Shown piece by piece: positions 1 to 7,376 of a DNA stretch of 30,754 nt. The notes below the pieces were generated by a model. It had not been told where the DNA came from, did not search any database, and saw only the letters and a program-made list of their open reading frames with translations. The translations under genes were made by a program, and so were the position numbers. Origin of the DNA: DATECU01 sp035286745 (GTDB lineage: Bacteria > Acidobacteriota > Vicinamibacteria > Fen-336); assembly GCA_035286745.1 (NCBI GenBank), contig DATECU010000125.1, positions 1 through 30,754 on the forward strand, given 5' to 3'. Positions within the stretch are counted from its first letter, which is position 1; the number at the start of each line of letters is the position of its first letter.

Positions 1-1070
1 GGGGGAGTGGTTGCCGGCCGGGCGGGGGGCGGGGGTGGGGCCGCGGGCTTGTGGGCGGCGGCCCTGGCCTGCCGCGACCGCGTGAGCTCGGCAAGGAAGC
101 GCTCACCCGCGGTGGCCGCATCCAGGCTGGCCTGGATGCGATCCAGCGGGGGCGCAAAGTACTTCTCGTCGGGGTCGAGCCGCCGCGCCTGCTGGAAGAG
201 GCGATCCGCCTCCTCCAGGTGCTGGCGGTGCTGGGGGTCGCTCATGGGCAGGCGATAGGCGAGCCCCTCGTGGACCACCCCGAGGTTGTGCAGGCGGGCG
301 GCCTCCTTGCCTCCCTTGAGGGCGAGCCGGCTCCATTCGGCGCGGGCCTCGTCGAAACGACCGCTCTCGGCCAGAGCGTTGCCCGGTTTCAACTCCCCGT
401 CCACCGCCAGCAGCACCTCCAGCGGCTCGCCGGTGAAGGAGACCGCGGCCGCCGCCCGGTGGCCGGCCCCGGCCATCAGATGCCGCTCCAGAGCCTCCTC
501 CGAGTTCGCCTCCGAGGGGACGGTGGCGCTGCCCTTCCACTCGTTCTGGTAGGAGTCCCCGACATCCGCCGAACGGGTGCCCAGGCTGTTCTTCACCTCC
601 AAGCGGGCGTCCACCCGCCCGTCGGCCTTGGTGACGTCGACCGGCTCCTTGCGATTGCCCCAGACGTCCTTGGTTTCCCACTTCTGCTTCTTGTCGTTCC
701 ACTCCCGCCGCTCGCCGGTCTTCACGTACTTCTCTTCGTAGACGACGCTCTCGCGGACCCGAGCCTCCAGCGCCTCGACCGTTACCCGCACCAGGTTGTC
801 CGCGCTCTCCGCGTCGTCGACCAGGCGGAGCCAAGGCGAGTCGCGGAAGGCGTCTTCGAGCGCATCGCGGATGGAGCGGAGCTCGGAATCTCCGATGCGA
901 CGGGAGTCCGAGCCCACCTCGATCGCCACCGTCTCGCCCACCAACTGAAGCTCGGGTGGGCGCGTTCGCTCAAGCGAGATCTTGGTCTTGCTGATGCCGA
1001 ACTTGGCGTGGGCAACCGGGGACAGGCAGGCAGCCGAGAGGACGAGAACGCTGATGGCGAAGCGGCGCAC
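1..1070 (-). CDS. Exported TPR-like protein, C-terminus cut by window edge
   Basis: An open frame of 356 codons runs from a GTG at 1070 to the left edge without a stop. The start has a GGAGG Shine-Dalgarno (1078-1082) seven bases upstream. Residues 1-22 form a signal peptide ending in Ala-His-Ala, so the product is exported. The middle (about 45-200) is a mixed charged domain with a Lys/Glu/Trp-rich stretch that I cannot assign to a family. Residues about 235-320 look like degenerate TPR helices (DEARAEWSRLAL, HNLGVVHEGLAY, EADRLFQQARRLDPDEKY). The visible end is Pro/Ala-rich. Function is unknown; a periplasmic scaffold or stress-envelope role is only a guess. It is separated from the barrel-protein gene upstream by a repeat-bearing gap and probably has its own promoter. 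Confidence 0.85.
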   Translation of the reverse strand, partial: MRRFAISVLVLSAACLSPVAHAKFGISKTKISLERTRPPELQLVGETVAIEVGSDSRRIGDSELRSIRDALEDAFRDSPWLRLVDDAESADNLVRVTVEALEARVRESVVYEEKYVKTGERREWNDKKQKWETKDVWGNRKEPVDVTKADGRVDARLEVKNSLGTRSADVGDSYQNEWKGSATVPSEANSEEALERHLMAGAGHRAAAAVSFTGEPLEVLLAVDGELKPGNALAESGRFDEARAEWSRLALKGGKEAARLHNLGVVHEGLAYRLPMSDPQHRQHLEEADRLFQQARRLDPDEKYFAPPLDRIQASLDAATAGERFLAELTRSRQARAAAHKPAAPPPPPARPATTP

Positions 1071-1077
1071 GGTTCCA

Positions 1078-1120
1078 CCTCCGTGCCATCATCTTACAGG
1101 AGCCCCGCCCGGCCTGGCAG
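1078..1120 (-). promoter_or_regulatory. Candidate promoter and SD of the exported TPR-like gene
   Basis: On the minus strand CTGCCA (1115-1120) and TAAGAT (1091-1096) are separated by 18 bases, and a GGAGG Shine-Dalgarno lies at 1078-1082 before the GTG at 1070. The -10 match is good and the -35 match moderate. It would give a short leader of about 14 bases. Sequence match only. Confidence 0.35.
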
Positions 1121-1130
1121 CGCAGGTGGT

Positions 1131-1226
1131 AGCTGTCAGCTTTCAGCTCTCAGCGTTCAGCTACGACGGGCGGCGAGAGGTTGGATCGCGGCGTACCCTG
1201 CCGTAGCTGATCGCTGAGTGCTGCGT
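1131..1226. repeat. Inverted heptad-repeat element
   Basis: Five tandem 7-mers beginning AGC (AGCTGTC, AGCTTTC, AGCTCTC, AGCGTTC, AGCTACG) lie at 1131-1165. Three inverted 7-mers (GCTGATC, GCTGAGT, GCTGCGT) lie at 1206-1226. The inner arms 1144-1165 and 1202-1223 are inverted complements matching at 20 of 22 positions around a 36-base loop. The element lies between two same-strand genes and could fold as a long hairpin in RNA. A second, non-inverted cluster of the same heptads is at 7342-7370. Confidence 0.75.
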
Positions 1227-1231
1227 CTCGG

Positions 1232-2350
1232 CTAAAACCGGACCCGCACGCCGACCGAAACCTGAAGGCCGCCGGCGTCGATCTCTGTCTTGTCCCCTTC
1301 CCCCGGCTCCAGGGTGATCTTGGCCAGGCTGTAGCGGAGCTGTCCGCCCAAGGACAGGCTTCCACCCAGGCTGTAGTCGAGGTCGGCCCCAACGTTGAAG
1401 CCGATGCCGGTCTTGCTCTCGGCGGAAGTGGGCACGCTGGTCACCGTCACCGTGTCGTAGGGATAGCTCTGGGAGTACTGGACCGACTCCACCAGATCGG
1501 CGGAGAGGCTGAAGTAGCTCGGCCCGGCGAAGACCGCGTAGGATAGAGATCCCGCCTTGCCCAGGTAGGCGGCGTCGAGATGGGCGGTTGTCTCGCGATA
1601 GGTGGCTCCGCTCAGCTCGCCTGAAACCTCGCGCTTCTTGTTGAAGTAGAGGGGATGGGGCAGCGCGGCGTCATAGGTAGCTGAGGCGCTGCGGTTGACC
1701 AGGCCCAGGGTGAGAATCGCACCCAGGTGCTCCGAGAAGTCGTACCGCAATCCCAGGCTGGCCCCGAAGCCCAGCTTGGCCTTGTGCTGGACGCTCACGC
1801 TGGCGTCCTCGTTGTACTCCTTGAACGCTTTGTTCTGGGCGTAGTCCACGGCCAGCGGGGCCACGATCAGATCGCCCAGGAACTGGAAGCGCTTGCCGCC
1901 GCGCTTGGCGGGAGCCGGCGACCGTCGCGGCGTTGTGGTTTGGGGCGGTCGCGGCTCCGCGGTCGCTGGAGCCGGTGTGGTGCGGGGTTTGGAGGCGGCT
2001 GGGACGTCTACCGTGGGCTTCGCGGGCTCCTCCGCTTTCGGCTTGGGACCCGCCGCGGCGGGCTTGGCCGAGGCCGCGGGTTCCGCGGAGGCCGCCCCTT
2101 CGGCCGCCACCACCGACTTGTGGACGAAGCCGGTGGTCCCGTTCGGCGCCTTGACCTTGTACCAGGAGCCGGCGGCCTCGATGACTTCCAGGCTGGTTCC
2201 CTGGGGCACCGTGGTCACGATCTTGCTTTCGGTGCTGGCGGCAGTCCGCAGGTTGGCGGCGCGGGCGGTCACCCGCAGGTTGTCAGCCTGGGCTTGAAGG
2301 GCCAGGAACAGGACGGCGACTCCGGCCAGAACTCCGTTTCTCATGCGCAT
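1232..2350 (-). CDS. SH3-domain outer-membrane barrel protein
   Basis: 372 residues from ATG 2350, which has GAGGAG six bases upstream; an in-frame ATG at 2344 and a GTG at 2353 are alternatives. A signal peptide (about 1-22, ending QAQA) is followed by a bacterial SH3 domain (about 24-81) with the typical NLRTAAS and GTSLEVIE strands and a WYKVKAPNGTTGFVH end. Next comes a Pro/Ala/Lys-rich linker (about 85-150), which could span peptidoglycan. The remainder is a run of alternating beta strands ending in VRVRF; the C-terminal Phe is the usual barrel-assembly signal. The likely role is a cell-wall-binding outer-membrane beta-barrel; the cargo is unknown. It begins 25 bases after the M4 protease stop, so the two are probably co-transcribed. 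Confidence 0.85.
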   Translation of the reverse strand: MRMRNGVLAGVAVLFLALQAQADNLRVTARAANLRTAASTESKIVTTVPQGTSLEVIEAAGSWYKVKAPNGTTGFVHKSVVAAEGAASAEPAASAKPAAAGPKPKAEEPAKPTVDVPAASKPRTTPAPATAEPRPPQTTTPRRSPAPAKRGGKRFQFLGDLIVAPLAVDYAQNKAFKEYNEDASVSVQHKAKLGFGASLGLRYDFSEHLGAILTLGLVNRSASATYDAALPHPLYFNKKREVSGELSGATYRETTAHLDAAYLGKAGSLSYAVFAGPSYFSLSADLVESVQYSQSYPYDTVTVTSVPTSAESKTGIGFNVGADLDYSLGGSLSLGGQLRYSLAKITLEPGEGDKTEIDAGGLQVSVGVRVRF

Positions 2351-2375
2351 CACATTCTCCTCGCCTTCCTGACGG

Positions 2376-3989
2376 CTACTCGACGCCCACGGCAGTCCAA
2401 GCCTGGCTCACCGCTCGTTCCACGGCCCCGCCGGCGCCGTAGAGGTCTTTGGCGGATTGCAGGGTCGCCGCGCGGGCGGCGGCGAAGTTGGCGCTGGGGG
2501 GCAACAGGCTGGTGAAGGCGCGGTAGAAGACCTTCTCGATCTGCTCGCGGTTCGACGCCCCCACCCCGGTCACAGCGACCTTGGAGAGGCGATGGGTGCC
2601 GCCCTCAATGGCCAGGTAGAAGACGTGGTTGGGGATCCCGGAGTTGATATGGACGCCGCCGTTGTCCTGCGAACCCGTGTAGCGCTCGCTGTAGTGGTCG
2701 GGGTCGCCGAAGGCCATCGGGTTCTGCATCGAACGGAGCCCGCCGGGGGTGATCACATCCTCTCCCATCAGGTAGTCGGCTGGCCCGGGGCTGTGGCCCC
2801 CGGGGACGAAGTAGAACTCGGCGCCGACGCCCATCATGTCGGAGAAGGCCTCGTTCAGGGCGCCCGACTCGTTCTTGTAGATGAGTTGAGAGGAGTAGTC
2901 GGTGACGCCGTGGGTCAGCTCGTGGGCGACCACATCTAGAGCGCCGGCCAGGTAGTTCCACTTCTTCCCGCCGGCGGTGAAGCCCGCGGGCAGCCCCTCG
3001 CCATACACCATGACGCCGTCCCCGGCGTAGAACGCGTTCAGGAAGAAGGCGCCCACCACCCAGTCCGGATAGCTGAAGATGCTGTCGCGCCTAACCGGAT
3101 GGACGACGCTCAAGATCCGGATGTCGGCGTTGTCCAGGCCCTTCCGGCCGAAGCGCTTGTAGAAGTAGTCATAGACGTAGCCGGCGTAGGCGTGGGCGTC
3201 CACGGCGGCACCGTCGGTCCAGGTGTTGTCGGAGTCGGTCGCCAGGTCCGCCGTGCCCAGCGAGATGTTCCCGTCGAGGAAGTCGAGGGTCCGGTCGAGG
3301 TTGCCTTTGAGGTCGAAGGTGTAGATGGCCGGCGGACGGAGCATGTCCCAGGCCACATACGAGCCGGAGCTGGAGCGGGTGGAGAGCTTCTTCTTGTCGC
3401 TCAGCACCCCGGTGCCCGTGCCATCGGCCGACTGGCGCTGCATGTCGCTCCAGCTCGCCACCACCTCGCCGGTCGTGGCATCGATGAAGTAGAGGGTGAT
3501 GTCTCGCTCGTTGGCGGCGCGAGCGCGGTAGGCGAGGGCGTGGCCCCCCCCGTCCTTGGGATAGACCATGAGCTGGGGCGTCCGCGAGGGGCCCAGGAGG
3601 ACGCCCGACAGCTTCTCGACCACCCGGCGCGCGTCATCGGCGCTGAGGCGCGGCGTCACCCCCAGCGAGATGCCCTCGTAGTAGGTGCCGAAGACCGAGA
3701 TGGTCTCGCCGCCAGCGGTCTGCCGCACGATCTCGCCGCCGAAGACCGGCACCCCCTGGTGGTATTGGGCCAGACGCTCGTGGACCCGGCCGGGAAGCAG
3801 CGTGTCTTCCCTGACCTGACGCTCCCGCAGGTTCCCGCTCTGGAGCAGGCTCGCAATGCGGGCGTCCCAAGGACCCAGTTCGGCGGCGGCGGTGGCGGCC
3901 ACGCGCACGGTGCGCGGCTCCGCGGCCTGGAGAGGGGAAACGAGCAAGGCGGCGCTAAGGCACGCCGCCAGGGCTGTGGCAGATCGCAT
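2376..3989 (-). CDS. Secreted thermolysin-type M4 metalloprotease
   Basis: 537 residues from ATG 3989, chosen because a GGAGG stands upstream, a signal peptide (about 1-22, ending PLQA) follows directly, and a strong promoter lies just before it. An FTP/PepSY-type propeptide covers about 25-190. The catalytic domain carries HELTH (356-360, two zinc ligands and the catalytic Glu), NEAFSD (379-384, the third zinc ligand Glu) and the thermolysin active-site His in NGGVHINSGIPN (His447). YTGSQD just before it is also typical of the family. The length is normal for an M4 pre-pro-enzyme. It is a secreted neutral endopeptidase, probably used for extracellular protein digestion. There is no obvious C-terminal sorting domain. 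It is the promoter-proximal gene of a two-gene operon with the SH3 barrel protein. Confidence 0.95.
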   Translation of the reverse strand: MRSATALAACLSAALLVSPLQAAEPRTVRVAATAAAELGPWDARIASLLQSGNLRERQVREDTLLPGRVHERLAQYHQGVPVFGGEIVRQTAGGETISVFGTYYEGISLGVTPRLSADDARRVVEKLSGVLLGPSRTPQLMVYPKDGGGHALAYRARAANERDITLYFIDATTGEVVASWSDMQRQSADGTGTGVLSDKKKLSTRSSSGSYVAWDMLRPPAIYTFDLKGNLDRTLDFLDGNISLGTADLATDSDNTWTDGAAVDAHAYAGYVYDYFYKRFGRKGLDNADIRILSVVHPVRRDSIFSYPDWVVGAFFLNAFYAGDGVMVYGEGLPAGFTAGGKKWNYLAGALDVVAHELTHGVTDYSSQLIYKNESGALNEAFSDMMGVGAEFYFVPGGHSPGPADYLMGEDVITPGGLRSMQNPMAFGDPDHYSERYTGSQDNGGVHINSGIPNHVFYLAIEGGTHRLSKVAVTGVGASNREQIEKVFYRAFTSLLPPSANFAAARAATLQSAKDLYGAGGAVERAVSQAWTAVGVE

Positions 3990-4047
3990 CAAGAGAATCC
4001 TCCCTACGGCCGGTCCCCAGGAGGAGGGCGGGGACCAAGGCACCGTC

Positions 4048-4077
4048 GTTATACGGCAAACGCCCGCGGTGTGTCAA
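4048..4077 (-). promoter_or_regulatory. Strong sigma70-like promoter of the M4 protease
   Basis: On the minus strand a perfect TTGACA (4072-4077) is separated by 18 bases from TATAAC (4048-4053). Transcription would start near 4041, giving a leader of about 50 bases that contains the GGAGG before ATG 3989. It stands out as AT-rich sequence in a GC-rich background. This also excludes a longer N-terminus reading back to 4043. Confidence 0.7.
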
Positions 4078-4200
4078 ATCGGGCTCGGGGTGGGCTCGGG
4101 GTGGGCGAGGGAGAGCAATCGGCGCCCAGCTACGGACCGGCGGGCGTCGGGCCTCTGGTCCTTGGACCGGTCGACAGGAGCAGGTGGGCGGAAGACCGTT

Positions 4201-4242
4201 GGCCGCTGATCGCAAGGGACGGCGGGCTTCTGGTCAGCGGCC
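4201..4242. terminator. Inverted repeat at the end of the HTH gene
   Basis: GGCCGCTGATC (4201-4211) and GGTCAGCGGCC (4232-4242) form an 11-bp stem with one mismatch and a 20-base loop. The structure overlaps the stop codon of the minus-strand HTH gene, as a terminator would, but no T-tract follows. The nonamer GCTGATCGC inside it is shared with the heptad elements at 1206 and 7357. The rest of the gap up to the protease promoter holds an 11-bp tandem duplication (4081-4102) and a small CTTG-loop hairpin (4155-4170), and no gene. Confidence 0.45.
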
Positions 4243-4782
4243 TTTCGCTGCAAGCGCAGAACCCAGAAGCGCCGCACCCGGTCTGTGCCCTCTGCGTCCC
4301 GAAGGTGCTCGCTCCGCTTGGGCCCTCTGCTGCTTGTAGCTCAAGACGGCATCGCGCCTCACCAGCACGACGCTGCCGAACCGCTGCGCGGCAAGACGCT
4401 TCTGCTGGATCGCCTTGTGAACGGCAGCCCTCGAAAGCCCGAGGGTGTGTGCCGCCTGGGTGACGCTCATCAGCGAACGATCGGCAGGGATCTCCTTCCG
4501 CTTGCCCTCGTGCTCGGGAGCCAGGAGGAGCCCCTCTGCGATCCCAGCGCGCGTGGCGATGCCGACCGCCACAGAGTACAGCGGCGAACTGGCGATGTCG
4601 CGCGTGACCCGACTCCAGCCTTGGAGCGCCGGCGAGCCCGGGCCGATGGCCACACGCTTGATCTCGAAGAAGCTGATACCGTTCTTGGCCATCCTCTGGA
4701 GGTCCTTGAGGAAGGCCAGCTCGTGAGCCTCGACGCCCTTCAGGTGAACGGTTTCGCCGGAAAGCAGCTTATGTCGGGCCAT
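4234..4782 (-). CDS. Helix-turn-helix protein, candidate antitoxin or regulator
   Basis: 182 residues from ATG 4782, with GGGGA about six bases upstream. The N-terminal half (1-95) is an unassigned domain with no signal peptide or membrane segment. Residues about 106-126 (SVTQAAHTLGLSRAAVHKAI) are a clear helix-turn-helix, followed by QQKRLAAQRFGSVVLVRRDAV, which has the wing and anchor pattern of excisionase/MerR-like DNA-binding domains. The tail is rich in Arg, Ala and Gln. It is divergent from a MazF/PemK-type toxin with only 38 bases between the two ATGs, so it is well placed to control both. An antitoxin role is inferred from position alone; a plain transcription regulator is equally possible. 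Confidence 0.75.
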   Translation of the reverse strand: MARHKLLSGETVHLKGVEAHELAFLKDLQRMAKNGISFFEIKRVAIGPGSPALQGWSRVTRDIASSPLYSVAVGIATRAGIAEGLLLAPEHEGKRKEIPADRSLMSVTQAAHTLGLSRAAVHKAIQQKRLAAQRFGSVVLVRRDAVLSYKQQRAQAERAPSGRRGHRPGAALLGSALAAKGR

Positions 4783-4820
4783 GTGCTTCCCCTTTCGCAA
4801 GGTCTGGGACAATCCCGCCG

Positions 4821-5168
4821 ATGTCGCTTACGACCGGCTATAGCTTCGGCGACGGCGTCCTCGTTCCCTTCCCCTTTTCCGACCAAACCGGACTCAAAAG
4901 GCGGCCCGCGGTCATCGTCAGCTCGGCTGAATACCAAGCGCGGCGGCGCGACCTCGTGATCATGGCCATCACCAGCCAGACAGGTTTTCGTCCCGCGTTC
5001 GGCGAGTTCACGATCACCGAGTGGAAGAAGGCCGGACTCATCACGCCCTCCGCGGTGAAGCCCGTGCTTACCACCGTCGAGAAACGGCTCGTCCTCAACA
5101 AGCTCGGCGAGTTCCAGCAGGTGGACGTCAGAGCCCTGCGGACAATCCTCGATCAGATCCTCGGCTGA
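4821..5168 (+). CDS. MazF/PemK-type endoribonuclease toxin
   Basis: 115 residues. The start GDGVLVPFPFSDQTGLKRRP followed by AVIVS is the first-strand and loop signature of the MazF/PemK (CcdB-fold) family. The segment DLVIMAITSQ and the late VEKRLVLNKLGEF helix region also fit. Members cleave mRNA and slow growth until neutralised by an antitoxin. No Shine-Dalgarno is visible; a GACAAT hexamer ends seven bases before the ATG, so the transcript may be leaderless. Unusually, no small antitoxin gene precedes it on the same strand. The only candidate partner is the divergent HTH gene. The downstream 247 bases hold no gene. Confidence 0.85.
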   Translation: MSLTTGYSFGDGVLVPFPFSDQTGLKRRPAVIVSSAEYQARRRDLVIMAITSQTGFRPAFGEFTITEWKKAGLITPSAVKPVLTTVEKRLVLNKLGEFQQVDVRALRTILDQILG

Positions 5169-5415
5169 TCGGATCGCGCCTGACCTTCGAAGGGTGCGCC
5201 TCGCGTTCACGGCCGGTGCAACCGGCAAGGGAGACAGCACCGGCCGCGCCCGCGAGCGATCGTCGCTTGAGCGTCCGGCTCCGGCGCCCATGGCTCGCTG
5301 GCCGTGGGCCTGCTCCCCGCGGACGAGCGCATCCGTCGAAGAGGCGTTGAAGCAGACGGGCGAAAGCGTATCCTGCTGACGGCCAGGCAACGCCCCCCTT
5401 GCCCACCACGCAGTC
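5169..5415. other. Gap without a recognisable gene
   Basis: This stretch lies between two converging genes, the toxin and the small membrane protein. Short frames exist on both strands but none has a start signal, recognisable motif or the third-position pattern of the neighbours. I see no clear terminator. Confidence 0.5.
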
Positions 5416-5796
5416 TTATGGCGGAGACGGCGCGTCACGCAACACGACGCGGACATCCCATTCCCTGTCACGCGAGTCAAACGAATAGGACTCGCCCAGG
5501 GTGTGCGAGAACCAGACGGCATATCGACCGGCGTCGAGCCTGTCATAGTACACGGGGCCCTGGTCGGGAAGCCCGAGCTCCGCCAGCGAGTCGGGCAGTC
5601 GTCCGGATGCGGCCCGGAAGGTCTCAATACGGCCGATGATCGCCTGTCCTTGTCTTATCTTGCCAGCGTGAAGCACGCGGATCCACAGTGACGGCCTCGA
5701 CCGCGCAATGGTCAGAGCCGTCAGGGATGTGACGCCGAAAGCGCAACCGAGAACCAAGATGAAGCGCGTCTTCGTGTGCGTGCTCTCTCTAGTCAT
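5416..5796 (-). CDS. Small membrane-anchored protein, candidate Rhs immunity
   Basis: 126 residues from ATG 5796. The ATG lies within the last codons of the Rhs gene (8-base overlap, different frame), so translation is probably coupled. A single hydrophobic segment (about 12-31) serves as an N-terminal anchor. The rest is a soluble domain of roughly 90 residues with an ETFRAASGRLPDSLAELG helix and YYDRLDAGRYAVWFSHTLGE strands, then SYSFDSRDREW. This helix-then-sheet plan after one membrane helix resembles pseudopilin-like folds, but there is no prepilin cleavage motif. Position directly behind a polymorphic-toxin-type gene is the standard place for an immunity protein. I do not recognise the family; immunity is an inference. 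Confidence 0.7.
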   Translation of the reverse strand: MTRESTHTKTRFILVLGCAFGVTSLTALTIARSRPSLWIRVLHAGKIRQGQAIIGRIETFRAASGRLPDSLAELGLPDQGPVYYDRLDAGRYAVWFSHTLGESYSFDSRDREWDVRVVLRDAPSPP

Positions 5797-6814
5797 AGCT
5801 TGTGTGAAGTGGCGACGTTGTGTAGTTCCTGGCGGTCGGGCTATTGCGAGTTGCGGTGAGCGGAAGTGCGCCCCAGTTCGGTGCCGACTGGGGGTTCGTG
5901 GCGCCACGTGACAAGAGGTAGTCTTGGACCTGCTGCCCCAAAGACAAGCCGCTAGCGGGCCGGAAGGCCTGTGCGGCAAACGAGGCGCCCTCGCGGTCAG
6001 AGGGCAAGTCCTCGTAGCTGTACGCACTCCAGGGAGCAGCAACCAGGTCGATTGCCTCCTGGTGGTAGCCGCTCTGAACAGCATCCGCTATTGGTGTGTC
6101 TGAGCCGTTGACGAACGCCCGGTATGCCACGCCCGCGTAGAAGAGAAAATGGACAATGTCAACCCATCCGGCCTTCTCGGTGTAGACGTAGCGGTTGGCC
6201 GAACCATTGAACGGCCTTGTGGTGGCGGGCTCGACTCCGTTGCGTCCGAGCTCTGTTTCGCCGAGTCGCAGCAGAGCGTTAGCCGCATTCGGGCTCGCGG
6301 CAGTCCCAATCCTAGTCCGACTGGCGTTCATTTCCGCAATGAAACCAGCAACTGTGCCGGCCTGATTCCGCACAGGTTCCCTCCCATCCGGATCGATGAA
6401 GCGCATTGGGTTGTTCAGCACATACGCGTAGCGGTTCCACTTCTGGGGATTGGCCAGGGCGCCCTTCGCATCCAGGACCGGATCCACAGTCGTGAACCTA
6501 CCGATCTTGGATCCGTAGTACCTGGCGCCGAAGTAGTCGAGTCCCGTCTCGGCATCCCTCTCCTTGCCCGTGAACTTCCTGGTGTTGGTGCCCTGGATCG
6601 GCGTGCAGGGTGGAGTTAGGCACTCTTCACCGAATGGCAAGTAGTCGTGGCGCTCGACCACCTGCCCGGTCTGGTTGGTGACGATGCGCACGTTCCCGAC
6701 CGCGTCGAGGTGGTAGTACTCCACCACCTGCGCCCGGGCGCTGGGTGCGAGGAACAAGAGGACGGCGAGGAGGGGCAAGCGCTTTCGCAGCATCGAAGTT
6801 ACCAAGTCTCTCAT
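5789..6814 (-). CDS. Miniature secreted Rhs-core protein with variable C-terminus
   Basis: 341 residues from ATG 6814, chosen for its AGGAG six bases upstream and the signal peptide that follows (about 1-28, ending ARA). Residues 29-144 are a complete Rhs-repeat-associated core: YYHLDAVGNVRIVTNQ, YLPFGE, RKFTGKERDAETGLDYFGAR and YYGSKIGRF, then NNPMRFIDPDG (134-144). In full-length Rhs proteins this motif marks the boundary before the variable effector. Residues 145-341 form that variable part, with GWVDIVHFLFYAG (216-228), YSYEDLPSDREG (265-276) and GATNPQSAPN (304-313). No known nuclease or other toxin motif is evident. All upstream YD repeats are missing, so the usual encapsulating shell cannot form. 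Base composition is less GC-biased than in neighbouring core genes, consistent with transfer. Confidence 0.85.
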   Translation of the reverse strand: MRDLVTSMLRKRLPLLAVLLFLAPSARAQVVEYYHLDAVGNVRIVTNQTGQVVERHDYLPFGEECLTPPCTPIQGTNTRKFTGKERDAETGLDYFGARYYGSKIGRFTTVDPVLDAKGALANPQKWNRYAYVLNNPMRFIDPDGREPVRNQAGTVAGFIAEMNASRTRIGTAASPNAANALLRLGETELGRNGVEPATTRPFNGSANRYVYTEKAGWVDIVHFLFYAGVAYRAFVNGSDTPIADAVQSGYHQEAIDLVAAPWSAYSYEDLPSDREGASFAAQAFRPASGLSLGQQVQDYLLSRGATNPQSAPNWGALPLTATRNSPTARNYTTSPLHTSYD

Positions 6815-6834
6815 CTTACGCTCCTCTCGCCGCT

Positions 6835-7305
6835 TCACGGTTGCACCACCCTCAGGATGACCTGCACGAACTGCGGGCTGTCGCCCGTGTCCCCCTCCAC
6901 GATCACGAAGTCCTCGTAGGTGCCGGGCGGCAGACCGGTCACGCTAGCGGTGGCCGTGACCAACGAAGGCCCGGTCCCCGAGGTGGCGCTGAAGGTGAGC
7001 CAGGACACGTTCTCCGTTATGGTCCAGTTGGGGCCAGCGCCGACACGATCGCGGATGATGACCGTCCTGATCAGGCCATCGTTGTCCTCGATGGCGATCT
7101 GCGCGGTTGGGAGCGAGCCCAGCACGGCTCCGCCCGTGGGATTGCTCAGGCGGAGGTTGATGGTCTCGGTTCCTTCGGGAAGCTCGTCGTCCACGATGGG
7201 GACCACGAAGGCCTGCGCCTGCTCGCCGGGTCCGAAGGTGAGCGTCCCCGAGGTGGCCAAGTAGTCGGCCGGCTGGGTGGCCGAGGCGTTGGTGACCTCG
7301 CCAGT
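6835..7305 (-). pseudogene. Truncated Calx-beta/BACON protein fragment
   Basis: The frame encodes the second half of a Calx-beta domain (ADYLATSGTLTFGPGEQ, then VPIVDDELPEGTETINLRLS and IAIEDND). A BACON-like domain follows (WTITENVSWLTFSATSGTG, LPPGTYEDFVIVEGD, VQVILRVVQP). Both are common in large secreted surface proteins. Upstream of about 7305 the homology stops in mid-domain and runs into heptad repeats; there is no ATG or GTG in frame, only a TTG at 7260 without a ribosome-binding site. I therefore read it as the C-terminal remnant of a larger gene. Its TGA overlaps a GTG in the frame of the mini-Rhs gene, which begins 21 bases further on. Confidence 0.7.
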
Positions 7306-7328
7306 TCCAATTCCGAGGAACTCGCCGG

Positions 7329-7370
7329 CAGCTACCTCACGGCTGAATGCTTGTCGGCTGATCGCTGGTC
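7329..7370. repeat. Heptad GCTGANN repeat cluster
   Basis: GCTGAAT (7342-7348), GCTTGTC (7349-7355), GCTGATC (7357-7363) and GCTGGTC (7364-7370), preceded by CAGCTAC (7329-7335). The 11-mer GCTGATCGCTG occurs identically at 1206-1216. The cluster sits exactly between the truncated Calx-beta fragment and the end of rluD. Confidence 0.6.
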
Positions 7371-7376
7371 GCCGCG

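Noticed and set aside
51..1217. Long plus-strand frame opposite the exported TPR-like gene
   Set aside because: It is antisense to a gene with signal peptide, Shine-Dalgarno and sensible protein composition; it is a GC-rich shadow.
3099..4463. Plus-strand frame of 454 codons across the M4 protease start, promoter and HTH gene end
   Set aside because: It runs through the protease promoter and two genes on the other strand and shows no family motif.
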